The notes beneath the pieces were generated by a model that did not search any database, was not told the DNA's origin, and was given only the letters and a program-made list of their open reading frames with translations. Below are positions 25,040 through 34,226 of a stretch of DNA of 64,000 bases, one piece after another. Within the stretch, counting starts at the first letter, position 1, and every line of letters starts with the position of its first letter. A program made the translations under genes and the position numbers. This stretch comes from JAVJST01 sp040219295 (GTDB lineage: Bacteria; Pseudomonadota; Alphaproteobacteria; Rhodospirillales; Casp-alpha2): the NCBI GenBank assembly GCA_040219295.1, contig JAVJST010000001.1, positions 434,001-498,000 on the forward strand, in the 5' to 3' direction.

Positions 25040-26359
25040 TTAGGCCAACAGCCGGGACTTGGCGTCCTCGAGGGAAATTTCCTCGCGCTCGCCGGTCGCG
25101 CGGCGCTTGAGTTCGACCATGCCCTTCTCCAGACCGCGCGGCCCGACGATCAGCTGCCAGGGCAGGCCGATCAGGTCCATCTCGGCGAACTTGCCGCCTG
25201 CCCGCACGTCGCGGTCATCGAGCAGCACGTCGCGCCCCGCCTGACGGAGTTCCGCGTAAAGCTGTTCGCAGGTCGCTCGGCAGCCTTCATTATCCGGTTT
25301 CAGGTTAATCAAGCCGATATCGAACGGGGCAACCGCGTCCGGCCAGATAATCCCGGCGTCGTCGTGGGAGGCCTCGATAATGGCGCCCACCAATCGAGAA
25401 ACGCCGATCCCGTAGGAGCCCATCGAGACCAGGACCTCGCTGCCGTCCCCCTTGGTGACCTTGGCGTTCAATGGCTTCGAATACTTGGTGCCGAAGTGAA
25501 AGATGTGGCCAACCTCGATGCCGCGAGCCGTGACCAGCGCGTCGCCGAGGGCAGCCTCCTTCTCGGCATCCCGTTCCTCGTCCGTCGCGGCGTACTTGGC
25601 CGTGAAATCCGAGACGATGCCGGCGATGGCCGAGTCGTCGTCGAAGTCGATCGGACGCTCCAGCCAGTCCATGTCGAGATAATCCTTGTGACAGCCGACT
25701 TCGCTCTCGCCGGTTTCCGCCAGGATCAGGAACTCGTGACTGCTGTCGCCGCCGATCGGGCCGGTTTCGGCGCGCATCGGAATGGCCTTGAGGCCCATGC
25801 GGGCGAACGTGCGCAGGTACGAGACGAAGAACTTGTTGTAGGAAACCCGGCCGGCATCGTCGTCGATGTCGAACGAATAGGCGTCCTTCATCAGGAATTC
25901 GCGACCGCGCATCACGCCGAACCGCGGCCGGACCTCGTCGCGGAACTTCCACTGAATGTGATACAGCAGTTGCGGGACGTCGCGGTAACTGTTGATGGCG
26001 CCGCGGAAAATCTCGGTGATCTGTTCCTCGTTCGTCGGGCCGTAGAGCATCTCTCGGTCATGCCGGTCGGTGAAACGCAGCATCTCCGGGCCGTATGCGT
26101 CGTAGCGGCCGCTTTCGCGCCACAGGTCGGCGGGCTGAATCGTCGGCATCAGCATCTGCTGACAACCCATCGCCGCCTGCTCTTCCTCGACGATCCGCTG
26201 AACCTTCATCAGGGCGCGATAGCCGAGCGGCAGCCAAGAGTAGATGCCGGCGCTTGACTGGCGCACCATGCCGGCGCGTAACATCAGTCGATGCGACACG
26301 ATTTGGGCCTCGGCCGGGGTTTCCTTCATGGTCGGCAGGAAAAATCGCGAAAGGCGCAT
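25040..26359 (-). CDS. proS: Prolyl-tRNA synthetase, short alphaproteobacterial type
   Basis: A class II aminoacyl-tRNA synthetase charging tRNA-Pro. From the ATG at 26359 (MRLSRFFLPTMKETPAEAQI, GAGG upstream) it has 439 residues, the short form that lacks the YbaK-like editing insertion. Class II motifs are visible: motif 1 in SSAGIYSWLPLGYRALMKV, motif 2 in WKFRDEVRPRFGVMRGREF and motif 3 in GSYGIGVSRLVGAI. The C-terminal anticodon domain ends LEDAKSRLLA. The longer open frame upstream lacks family character. Confidence 0.96.
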   Translation of the reverse strand: MRLSRFFLPTMKETPAEAQIVSHRLMLRAGMVRQSSAGIYSWLPLGYRALMKVQRIVEEEQAAMGCQQMLMPTIQPADLWRESGRYDAYGPEMLRFTDRHDREMLYGPTNEEQITEIFRGAINSYRDVPQLLYHIQWKFRDEVRPRFGVMRGREFLMKDAYSFDIDDDAGRVSYNKFFVSYLRTFARMGLKAIPMRAETGPIGGDSSHEFLILAETGESEVGCHKDYLDMDWLERPIDFDDDSAIAGIVSDFTAKYAATDEERDAEKEAALGDALVTARGIEVGHIFHFGTKYSKPLNAKVTKGDGSEVLVSMGSYGIGVSRLVGAIIEASHDDAGIIWPDAVAPFDIGLINLKPDNEGCRATCEQLYAELRQAGRDVLLDDRDVRAGGKFAEMDLIGLPWQLIVGPRGLEKGMVELKRRATGEREEISLEDAKSRLLA

Positions 26360-26586
26360 GCTATCCTCGGAAATGGTTGAACGCGGCGGACTGTATGGGA
26401 TGCGCGAAGCCTTGTCCACGCACGCATGGAGAGCCGATTCCTGATCAATTCGGCGATAGTGTCGGCGGTAGAGCAAACTGGGTCGTATTAACATATTGCC
26501 GACGTTGCAAGGCGTTGCTACCGTCTTTTTGAACACCGCTTAAAAAGGTGACTCTAGAAACGTCAGCCATGATCAGGGAGCCCAAA

Positions 26587-28227
26587 ATGTCTGAACGCGA
26601 AAACCCCAATATAAAACTCGTCCAGCAGCAGTTTGCCGATGGCAAGATCGACCGGCGCGAATTCCTCCGCTATTCGACACTGCTCGGCATGTCCGCCGCT
26701 GCGGCTTATGCTTTCGTCGGCAAGATCACCGGCGAGTCCTTCGTTGCGCCGGCGAAGGCCGCGAAACCAATGGGCGGCACCGTCCGCATCGGTATGCGTG
26801 TCGTCGCCATCAACGATCCGCACACCTTCGACTGGATCTACGATTCCAACGTGACCCGCAACACCATTGAGTACATGACCCAGACGGGCACCGACAACGT
26901 CACGCGCCCGCATCTGGTCGAGAAATGGGACGTTTCGGACGATCTCAAGACCTGGAATCTTCACGTCCGCGATGTCAACTGGCATAGCGGCCGCAAACTG
27001 ACCGCCGAGGACCTGGCCTGGAACATCAGGCACTGCCTTGATCCAAACACCGGTTCGTCGGTCGTCGGCCTGATGAAGGGCTACATGCTGAAAGAGGAAG
27101 ACGGCAAGTCGGTCCTTTGGGATGCGTCCGCCATCGAGGTCGTCAGCGATAGCGTGCTTCGTCTCAACCTCAAGGAAGCCAACGTCGCAGTGCCGGAGCA
27201 CCTGTTCCACTATCCGTTCTCCGTCATGGACCCGGATAGCGGCGGCAAGTTCGGTCCGGGCGGCAACGGCACCGGCGCCTTCGATATCGTCGACGTGCGC
27301 GTCGGCGAGTCGGCGACGCTTCGCGCCCGCAAGGACTACTGGGGCGATGGCCCGTACGTCGACGAAGTCGTCTTCGTCGACCTCGGTGACGACACTTCGG
27401 CCACCATTGGCGCGCTGGCATCGAAGCAGATCCACCTGGTCTACCAGGCATTCCCGGATCAGGTTCAGGCCATCAAGGCGATGCCGCACCTCGACCTGAC
27501 CCAGGCGCCGACCGGCGCGACAGCGGTCGCGCGCATGCAGGTCGACCAGGCGCCGTTCGACAACCCGAAGGTCCGCAAGGCTTTCCGGATGACGACCGAC
27601 AGCCCGACGACGCTTCAACTGGCCTACCAGGGCCTCGGCATTCCGGCCGAACACCACCATGTTTGCGCGGTCCATCCGGACTACAAGGACATCGGCACGG
27701 TTCCGTTCGATCCGGCGGGTGCCAAGGCGCTGCTTGCCGAAGCCGGTTTCCCGAACGGCATCGAGGCGGAGATCGCCATCAACGCCGGCAGCCCGTGGGA
27801 AGTCAACGCGGCTCAGGCCATGGCCGAGCAGTGGAAACAGGGCGGCTTCAACATCAAGCTGAACGTCATGCCGGGTGCCCAGTTCTGGGATGTCTGGGAC
27901 AAGGTGCCGTTCGGTATGACGTCTTGGGCCCACCGTCCGCTCGGGTTCATGGTGCTCGGCCTCGCCTACCGGACCGGTGTGCCGTGGAACGAAACCCACT
28001 ATTCGAACGCCGAGTTCGATGCCCTGCTGACCAAGGCGGAAGGGACTCTGGATGTCGACGAGCGCCGCGAGATCATTGGCGAACTCGAGAAGATCATGCA
28101 GGAGGACGGTCCGATGGCCCAGCCGCTGTTCCGCAGCGTGCTTGGCGCCAAGGACAAGAAACTGCTCGGTGCGGAGAAACACCCGACCGAGTACATCTTC
28201 GCCAATCAGCTGGCGATCGAGTCCTAA
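26587..28227 (+). CDS. Tat-exported ABC transporter solute-binding protein (family 5)
   Basis: A 546-residue extracytoplasmic binding protein of the dipeptide/oligopeptide/nickel (SBP family 5) type. AGGGAG lies 8 nt before the ATG. The leader has a twin-arginine motif (IDRREFLRYS, residues 21-30), a hydrophobic core and a cleavage region around APAKA. The body shows LVEKWDVSDDLKTW, RDVNWHSGRKLTAEDLAWNI and the C-terminal AQPLF, all typical. It is a single gene: proS is divergent upstream, mfd converges downstream and no permease or ATPase gene is nearby. The ligand is unknown. Confidence 0.88.
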   Translation: MSERENPNIKLVQQQFADGKIDRREFLRYSTLLGMSAAAAYAFVGKITGESFVAPAKAAKPMGGTVRIGMRVVAINDPHTFDWIYDSNVTRNTIEYMTQTGTDNVTRPHLVEKWDVSDDLKTWNLHVRDVNWHSGRKLTAEDLAWNIRHCLDPNTGSSVVGLMKGYMLKEEDGKSVLWDASAIEVVSDSVLRLNLKEANVAVPEHLFHYPFSVMDPDSGGKFGPGGNGTGAFDIVDVRVGESATLRARKDYWGDGPYVDEVVFVDLGDDTSATIGALASKQIHLVYQAFPDQVQAIKAMPHLDLTQAPTGATAVARMQVDQAPFDNPKVRKAFRMTTDSPTTLQLAYQGLGIPAEHHHVCAVHPDYKDIGTVPFDPAGAKALLAEAGFPNGIEAEIAINAGSPWEVNAAQAMAEQWKQGGFNIKLNVMPGAQFWDVWDKVPFGMTSWAHRPLGFMVLGLAYRTGVPWNETHYSNAEFDALLTKAEGTLDVDERREIIGELEKIMQEDGPMAQPLFRSVLGAKDKKLLGAEKHPTEYIFANQLAIES

Positions 28228-28256
28228 GGACATCCGACCGACCACATGCGAACCGG

Positions 28257-28290
28257 AAACGGGAGCCCTCAGCGGCTCCCGTTTTCTTTT
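28257..28290 (+). terminator. Terminator between the binding-protein gene and mfd
   Basis: An 11-bp perfect stem, AAACGGGAGCC (28257-28267) with GGCTCCCGTTT (28274-28284), has a 6-nt loop and is followed by TCTTTT on the plus strand. It ends the binding-protein transcript 30 nt after its stop. The last codons and stop of mfd (stop at 28269-28271) lie inside this hairpin; on the minus strand the T-run is only three bases, so it is at best a weak terminator there. Confidence 0.88.
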
Positions 28291-31200
28291 GGCGCGACGC
28301 TGACGGCGATATCGGCGAGCGTGCGGACGAGCAGGCGGACACCGTCGAGACGCACGTCGTCGTCGATCCACTGCCGCTGGTAGACGAGATTGTGGTCGGG
28401 CCTGAGATGGGCGGTGCCGCTGTTCTGCTGAATGAATGCGACAAGGCCCGCGGGATTCGAGAACGTGTCATCCTTGAACGAGAGGATGGCGCCCTTCGGC
28501 CCGGCCTCGAGCTTGGCGATCCCCGCGGTACGGCAATGCAGCTTGATCCCCACCGTGTCCAATAGGTACTCGACCGGTTGCGGCAATGGCCCGAAACGGT
28601 CGATCAGCTCGGCGGCGAGAGGGTCGATCTCGTGGTCGTTGGCGAGGTGCGCGATACGCTTGTAGATGTTCATTCGAACATTGAGATCGGAAACGTAGTC
28701 GTCCGGGATCAGGACCGGCAGCCCGATCGAGATCTGCGGGCTCCACTCCTCCCCCGCCGTGCTCTCTCCGCCTCTGGCCTCGGCGACGGCCTCTTCGAGC
28801 ATCTGCTGATAGAGCTCGATACCGACTTCGCGGATATGACCCGACTGTTCGTCGCCCAGCAGATTGCCGGCACCCCGGATATCGAGGTCGTGACTCGCCA
28901 ATGTGAATCCGGCGCCAAGATGATCCAGCGTCTGCATGACCTCCAGCCGCCTCTCGGCGGTCGGCGTCAGCTTGCGGTCGGTCGGCAACGTCAGATACGC
29001 GTAGGCGCGCACCTTCGATCGGCCGACGCGGCCCCGCAGCTGGTAAAGCTGCGCGAGGCCGAAGCGGTCGGCCCGGTGGATGACGATGGTATTGACCCGG
29101 GGCATGTCCAGGCCGGATTCGATAATGTTGGTTGCCAGCAACACGTCGAACTTGCCGGCCTGGAAATCTGCGATCGCGTCCTCGATCTGGCGGACCGGCA
29201 TCTGACCGTGGATGGCGACGATACCGACTTCGGGTATCAGTTTGCTCAACCGGTCGTGGACCGGGGTCAGGTCGGCGATCCGCGGGCAGACGTAGAACGT
29301 CTGGCCGCCCCTGTACTTCTCGCGCATCACGGCTTCGCGAACGATCACCGGATCGAAAGGCAACACGTAGGTGCGCACCGCAAGGCGGTCGACGGGCGGT
29401 GTCGCGATCAGGCTCATGTCGCGCACGCCTGACAGCGCCAACTGCAGCGTCCTGGGGATCGGCGTCGCGGTAAGCGTGATGACGTGAACGTCTGCCTTGA
29501 GCTGCTTGAGGCGTTCCTTGTGCGCCACACCGAAGTGCTGTTCCTCGTCGACGACCAGCAATGCCAGATCGCGGAATCGGATGTCCTTGGCAAGCAGGGC
29601 GTGCGTACCGACAACAATGTCGATCGACCCGTCCGTAAGTTCTGCCTTGGTTTTCTTCGCGTCGGCCGCAGTGACAAGCCGCGAGAGCTGCGCGATGCGC
29701 ACAGGGAAACCGCGGAACCGGTCGCTGAAGGTTTCGAAGTGTTGCCGCGCCAGGAGGGTTGTCGGCACGACGACGGCGACCTGCCGCCCTTCCATGGCGG
29801 CGACGAAAGCGGCCCTGAGCGCCACTTCGGTCTTGCCGAAACCGACATCGCCGCAAATCAGCCGGTCGGCGTGACGGCCGCTCGCCAAATCGTCGAGAAC
29901 GGCGCTGATGGCCGCTTGCTGGTCCTCCGTCTCGGCGAACGGAAAGCGTGAAGCGAACTCGTCATAGGCGCCGGCTGCAGCATTCATTCGTTGTGCCGGC
30001 GTCAGTTCACGCTTGGCGGCCGTGCGTATGAGTTCCGCCGCCATTTCCCGAATGCGCTCCTTGAGCTTGGATTTCCGGGCCTGCCAGGCGGCTCCGCCGA
30101 GACGGTCGAGCTGCGCTCCAGTCTCTTCGGAGCCGTAGCGCGTGATGAGGTCGATGTTCTCGACCGGCAGGAACAGCTTGTCGTCTCCGGCGTAGACGAG
30201 ACGCAGGCAGTCGTGCGGCGCACCGCCAGCCTCGATCGTGTGAAGCCCGTCGAAACGCCCAATGCCGTGGTCCGCATGAACGACGAGATCGCCGACCCCG
30301 AGCGTCGAGGCATCAGCGATGATATCCTGGGCACGAACCTTGCGGCGAATGGGACGGCTGAGCCGCTCGCCGAGGATGTCCTGTTCGGTGATCACCGTGA
30401 GATCGTCGATCTCGAAACCGTGATCGAAGCCTGCAACGCTGATTGCCGCCTGACTGGGCGCGGCATCGCTGGCGGTTAGCACGGTACGCAGGGAGGCGCC
30501 GTGCTCACCGAGAACCCGGGCTAGTCGATCCGCCGAGCCCTCGGAATGGGCTGACACGACGACCCGTCGTTGTTTCTTGACCCGCTCCGTGATGTGCGTG
30601 GCGACGGCCTCGAATACGTCGATGTCCGGGTTCTGGCGCGCGGCGGCGAAATCGGTGATGCGGCGGCCGCCCCGGTCGAGAGTTCCCGGTCCTTCACCGG
30701 TATCGCCGTCGGTCGGGTTCGCGAATGGCGACAAGGTGCCGCCCGGGTGCGCCCGGAGCAAGGCCTGGAACTCTTTCTCGCCGAGGAAAAGAGACGCTAT
30801 CGGCACCGGGTGATAGGGCGGCGATCCGTCGGCGTTGCGACCCTTGCCGGTCACCGATTCGACCTGGCGTCTGGCCTCGAAATACTCGTCGATCAACTCA
30901 AGCCGGGCACTGACCGCGGCGTCGGCCTGGTGGTCGAGGATGATCGGTACGCGCCCAGTGTAATCGAAGAGATTGTCGAGACCGTCGAAGAAGAACGGTA
31001 GCCAGTGTTCCATGCCGGGGTATCGCATGCCGTTGGTGACGGCCTCGTAGAGCGCGTCGCCCGCGCCGGTGATGCCGAACTGTTCCCGGTAGCGAGTGCG
31101 AAATCGCGAAATCGATTCGTCGTCGAGCATGAACTCCTGCACGGGCACGATGACCAGTTCGCTAACCTCCTCGACGGTTCGTTGGGTCGCCGCGTCGAAC

Positions 31201-31784
31201 GAGCGGATCTGTTCGATTTCATCGCCGAAGAAATCCAGCCTGAGCGGCGCGGTGGCGCCAGCCGGAAAGATGTCGATCAACCCGCCGCGGGTGGCGTACT
31301 CGCCGGGCTCCCGGACCGTGTCGACCCGTTGGTAGCCCGCCCCTTCGAGCCGTGTCCGCAGTTCGGACGGCTCTATCAGTGCACCGTCCGGAAGGACCAG
31401 CGTCTTGCCCTGGAACATGGCGCGTGGAGGAACTCGCTGGAGAACGGCGGATGCCGTCGTGAGGACAATGCCTTCGAATTCTCTTTCGTCGCCGCCGAGC
31501 GCCGCCAGGCATCCCAGCCGGCGGCTGACGATGTCGGCGGCCGGCGAGACGCGGTCATAGGGCAGCGTATCCCACGCCGGAAACACCGCCAGCGGCACGT
31601 CAGGCGCGAAAAACTTGAGCCCTTGCTCCATCCGGGCCAGCGAGACGTCGTCGCGCGCAACAAAGACCGAGAGCGGCACGGCCCTGGCGATCTCCGCCAT
31701 GACCAGCGCATCGGCACCTTCCGGCACGCCGCCGACGAGGCACCGCGGTGTTTCAGGTTCAATCAGGCCGCGCGGAAAAGTCAT
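28269..31784 (-). CDS. mfd: Transcription-repair coupling factor Mfd
   Basis: A DNA translocase that removes RNA polymerase stalled at lesions and recruits UvrA. The 1171-residue protein has the UvrB-like N-terminal modules (LGGDERE, PGEYATRGGLIDIFPAG), an RNAP-interacting domain (VGDLVVHADHGIGRFDGL), helicase motifs GDVGFGKTEVALRAAF, VVDEEQHFGVAHKERLK, TLTATPIPRTLQLAL and QLRGRVGRSKVRAYAYL, and a C-terminal TRCF domain. Its start overlaps the sdhE stop as ATGA. Confidence 0.97.
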   Translation of the reverse strand: MTFPRGLIEPETPRCLVGGVPEGADALVMAEIARAVPLSVFVARDDVSLARMEQGLKFFAPDVPLAVFPAWDTLPYDRVSPAADIVSRRLGCLAALGGDEREFEGIVLTTASAVLQRVPPRAMFQGKTLVLPDGALIEPSELRTRLEGAGYQRVDTVREPGEYATRGGLIDIFPAGATAPLRLDFFGDEIEQIRSFDAATQRTVEEVSELVIVPVQEFMLDDESISRFRTRYREQFGITGAGDALYEAVTNGMRYPGMEHWLPFFFDGLDNLFDYTGRVPIILDHQADAAVSARLELIDEYFEARRQVESVTGKGRNADGSPPYHPVPIASLFLGEKEFQALLRAHPGGTLSPFANPTDGDTGEGPGTLDRGGRRITDFAAARQNPDIDVFEAVATHITERVKKQRRVVVSAHSEGSADRLARVLGEHGASLRTVLTASDAAPSQAAISVAGFDHGFEIDDLTVITEQDILGERLSRPIRRKVRAQDIIADASTLGVGDLVVHADHGIGRFDGLHTIEAGGAPHDCLRLVYAGDDKLFLPVENIDLITRYGSEETGAQLDRLGGAAWQARKSKLKERIREMAAELIRTAAKRELTPAQRMNAAAGAYDEFASRFPFAETEDQQAAISAVLDDLASGRHADRLICGDVGFGKTEVALRAAFVAAMEGRQVAVVVPTTLLARQHFETFSDRFRGFPVRIAQLSRLVTAADAKKTKAELTDGSIDIVVGTHALLAKDIRFRDLALLVVDEEQHFGVAHKERLKQLKADVHVITLTATPIPRTLQLALSGVRDMSLIATPPVDRLAVRTYVLPFDPVIVREAVMREKYRGGQTFYVCPRIADLTPVHDRLSKLIPEVGIVAIHGQMPVRQIEDAIADFQAGKFDVLLATNIIESGLDMPRVNTIVIHRADRFGLAQLYQLRGRVGRSKVRAYAYLTLPTDRKLTPTAERRLEVMQTLDHLGAGFTLASHDLDIRGAGNLLGDEQSGHIREVGIELYQQMLEEAVAEARGGESTAGEEWSPQISIGLPVLIPDDYVSDLNVRMNIYKRIAHLANDHEIDPLAAELIDRFGPLPQPVEYLLDTVGIKLHCRTAGIAKLEAGPKGAILSFKDDTFSNPAGLVAFIQQNSGTAHLRPDHNLVYQRQWIDDDVRLDGVRLLVRTLADIAVSVAPKENGSR

Positions 31785-32044
31785 GCGTCGTCGTTCTCGG
31801 CGATCATGCGCAGGAGAACGTCTGAGGCGATCTCTTCCGGCACGGTCTCGCGACCCAGAATCCAGTTCACAAGGTCGTTGTCGCTTTCGTCGAGCAGGCT
31901 CTCGATCGCGCTGACGTCGTCCTCGCTCATGGTCTCGAGGTGTCTATCGACGAATCCGCCCAGCAGGAGATCTGCCTCCTTCATGCCACGATGCTGACTG
32001 CGATAAAGCAGCTTCTTGCGCCTCGGGTCCAGCGAGCGTTCCAT
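31781..32044 (-). CDS. sdhE: Succinate dehydrogenase assembly factor SdhE
   Basis: An 87-residue protein of the SdhE/Sdh5 (DUF339) family that promotes FAD attachment to succinate dehydrogenase flavoproteins. The diagnostic RGMKEADLLLGGF (around residues 19-31, with the conserved RGxxE) is present, and the rest is the usual acidic helical bundle ending VLLRMIAENDDA. The gene is coupled to mfd by a 4-bp overlap and divergent from recG, a common alphaproteobacterial arrangement. Confidence 0.94.
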   Translation of the reverse strand: MERSLDPRRKKLLYRSQHRGMKEADLLLGGFVDRHLETMSEDDVSAIESLLDESDNDLVNWILGRETVPEEIASDVLLRMIAENDDA

Positions 32045-32144
32045 GGCTAATCCTGCGCCGGCATAATGGTCCGGCGGTGTCTGGCGTGATGACGTCGGGG
32101 CTGTAGGATATAAGCGACTTGCCCCGAGGTGTCAGCACAACGTT

Positions 32145-34226
32145 ATGCGTCCAGAGATACTTTTCGAGTTGTTTCGCGAACTCACCGCGCTCGACGGCGT
32201 CGGGCCCCGTACGGAACGGCAGTTCGCCAATCTCGGCCTCTCGCGGGTGGTCGATCTGTTGTGGCACCTGCCGACCGGAATCATCGACCGGCGCTACAGA
32301 CCGACGCTCGGCAATGCCGAGCCCGGCCGTATTGCAACACTGACAGTAACGGTCGAGAAGCATCTGAAGGCGCCCAACAAGCGGGCGCCTTACAAGATCC
32401 GCTGCCGCGACGACAATGGACGGCTCATTCTGGTGTTCTTCCATGCGCGCGAGGATTACCTGCGCCGTATGCTGCCGGAGGGTGAAACGAGGGTCGTCAG
32501 CGGCCGGCTCGAGCAGTACGGCAGCGAGCTGCAGATGACCCACCCCGACCATGTCGTGACCGCCGACGAAATCGGCGACTTGCCCAATATTGAGCCGGTG
32601 TATCCGCTGACCGCCGGGATATCTTTGAAACAGATGACCAAGGCCGTGCGTCAGGCACTTGCCCATCTGCCCGACCTAGCCGAGTGGCACGACGGAGAAC
32701 TGGTCAGTCGGCAGGGCTGGCCCGATTGGGCATGGGCCGTCCGGGCGGCCCATGCACCGGTCGACGCGGCCGCACTCGACCCGTCAACGCCGGCGCGCGC
32801 CCGGCTCGCCTACGACGAATTGCTCGCCAATCAGCTGGCGCTGGCGGTGGTGCGCCGCTCGATGCGTCGCATTGCGGGACGCGGGCGGCGGGCGACCGGC
32901 GATATCAGCGCGCCGTTGGCGGCTGCCCTGCCCTACGAACTGACCGGCTCGCAGAAACGGGCATTGTCCGAGATTGGCGGCGACCTTGCCAGTGACCAGC
33001 GCATGCTGCGTTTGCTGCAGGGCGACGTCGGCAGCGGCAAGACAGTCGTAGCGGCGATGGCCATGGCGCAGGCCATCGAGGCAGGCAGCCAGGCGGCCCT
33101 GATGGCGCCGACCGAGATTCTTGCCCGCCAGCACTTTGCGACCCTCACCGCGCTCTTCGAGCCGGTCGGCATCCTTCCGCTACTGCTGACGGGGCGCGAA
33201 AAGGGTCGGAACCGTACGGCCGTGCTTGATACCCTGAAGAGCGGCGGAGCCCGCGTCGTTGTCGGAACCCATGCGCTGTTCCAGGATGATGTCGCCTTCC
33301 ATGACTTGGGGCTTGTCGTCGTCGACGAACAACACCGTTTCGGGGTTCACCAGCGGCTCAGCCTAGCCGCCAAGGGTGCTGCCACGGACGTTCTCGTGAT
33401 GACCGCGACGCCGATTCCCCGCACGCTGGTGTTGACGGCGTACGGCGACATGGACGTTTCGCGGCTTGACGAGAAACCGCCCGGGCGAAAGCCCATCGAT
33501 ACCCGGGCAATACCGCTCGACCGACTTGATGAGGTCGTCGACGGCGTGCGCCGTGCGGTCGAAGCCGGCGGGAGAGCGTACTGGGTCTGTCCGCTGGTCG
33601 AGGAATCGGAAAAGCTGGACGCCGCGGCGGCAGAGCAACGGTACGAGATCCTTCGGAAGACGTTCGCTGATCGCGCCGGTTTGGTTCACGGTCGAATGAA
33701 GGCGAAAGACAAGGACGCCGCCATGGCTGCGTTCGCGTCGGGTGACATCGACATCCTCGTCGCGACGACGGTCATCGAAGTCGGGGTCGACGTGCCGGAG
33801 GCCAATGTCATGGTGATTGAGCATGCCGAGCGCTTCGGACTCGCCCAGCTTCACCAGCTGCGCGGCCGCATCGGTCGGGGCCAAGCGCAATCAACCTGCC
33901 TGTTGCTGTACGCCCCTGACGCCTCGGAAACGGCGCGGGCGCGCATCAAGGTAATGCGCGAGAGCGAGGACGGTTTCCTGATCGCGGAGGAGGATCTTCG
34001 CCTGCGCGGCGCCGGCGAGCTTCTCGGAACCCGCCAGAGCGGCTTGCCCACTTTTCGTCTGGCGGATCTCGCGGTTCACGCGGATCTGCTGGCGACTGCG
34101 CGTAAGGACGTGCAGCTGACTCTCGAACGCGATCCCGACCTGTCGGGACACCGCGGGCAGGCTCTCAGGGCGTTGCTCTATCTTTTTGAACGCGACGCGG
34201 CGATCAAGAACCTGCGGTCAGGTTAG
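32145..34226 (+). CDS. recG: ATP-dependent DNA helicase RecG
   Basis: A branch-migration helicase that remodels stalled forks and Holliday junctions. The 693-residue protein has the wedge/OB domain at the N-terminus (LDGVGPRTERQFANLGLSRV; PYKIRCRDDNGRLILVFF), helicase motifs LTGSQKRALSEIGGD, LLQGDVGSGKTVVAAMAMAQ, VVVDEQHRFGVHQR, VMTATPIPRTLVLTAYGD and QLRGRIGRGQAQSTCLL, and the C-terminal LRGAGELLGTRQSG. The 3' end overlaps the DUF502 gene by 4 bp, tail to tail. Confidence 0.97.
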   Translation: MRPEILFELFRELTALDGVGPRTERQFANLGLSRVVDLLWHLPTGIIDRRYRPTLGNAEPGRIATLTVTVEKHLKAPNKRAPYKIRCRDDNGRLILVFFHAREDYLRRMLPEGETRVVSGRLEQYGSELQMTHPDHVVTADEIGDLPNIEPVYPLTAGISLKQMTKAVRQALAHLPDLAEWHDGELVSRQGWPDWAWAVRAAHAPVDAAALDPSTPARARLAYDELLANQLALAVVRRSMRRIAGRGRRATGDISAPLAAALPYELTGSQKRALSEIGGDLASDQRMLRLLQGDVGSGKTVVAAMAMAQAIEAGSQAALMAPTEILARQHFATLTALFEPVGILPLLLTGREKGRNRTAVLDTLKSGGARVVVGTHALFQDDVAFHDLGLVVVDEQHRFGVHQRLSLAAKGAATDVLVMTATPIPRTLVLTAYGDMDVSRLDEKPPGRKPIDTRAIPLDRLDEVVDGVRRAVEAGGRAYWVCPLVEESEKLDAAAAEQRYEILRKTFADRAGLVHGRMKAKDKDAAMAAFASGDIDILVATTVIEVGVDVPEANVMVIEHAERFGLAQLHQLRGRIGRGQAQSTCLLLYAPDASETARARIKVMRESEDGFLIAEEDLRLRGAGELLGTRQSGLPTFRLADLAVHADLLATARKDVQLTLERDPDLSGHRGQALRALLYLFERDAAIKNLRSG

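Noticed and set aside
26563..28371. 602-aa open frame on the minus strand opposite the binding-protein gene
   Set aside because: It is rich in Arg/Gly/Asp with no domain pattern and lies exactly opposite a well-supported gene with a ribosome binding site and Tat leader. It is a GC-bias shadow.
28468..29856. 462-aa open frame inside mfd on the same strand in another frame
   Set aside because: Arg/Pro-rich frame shadow of the helicase domains; mfd itself is full-length in its own frame.
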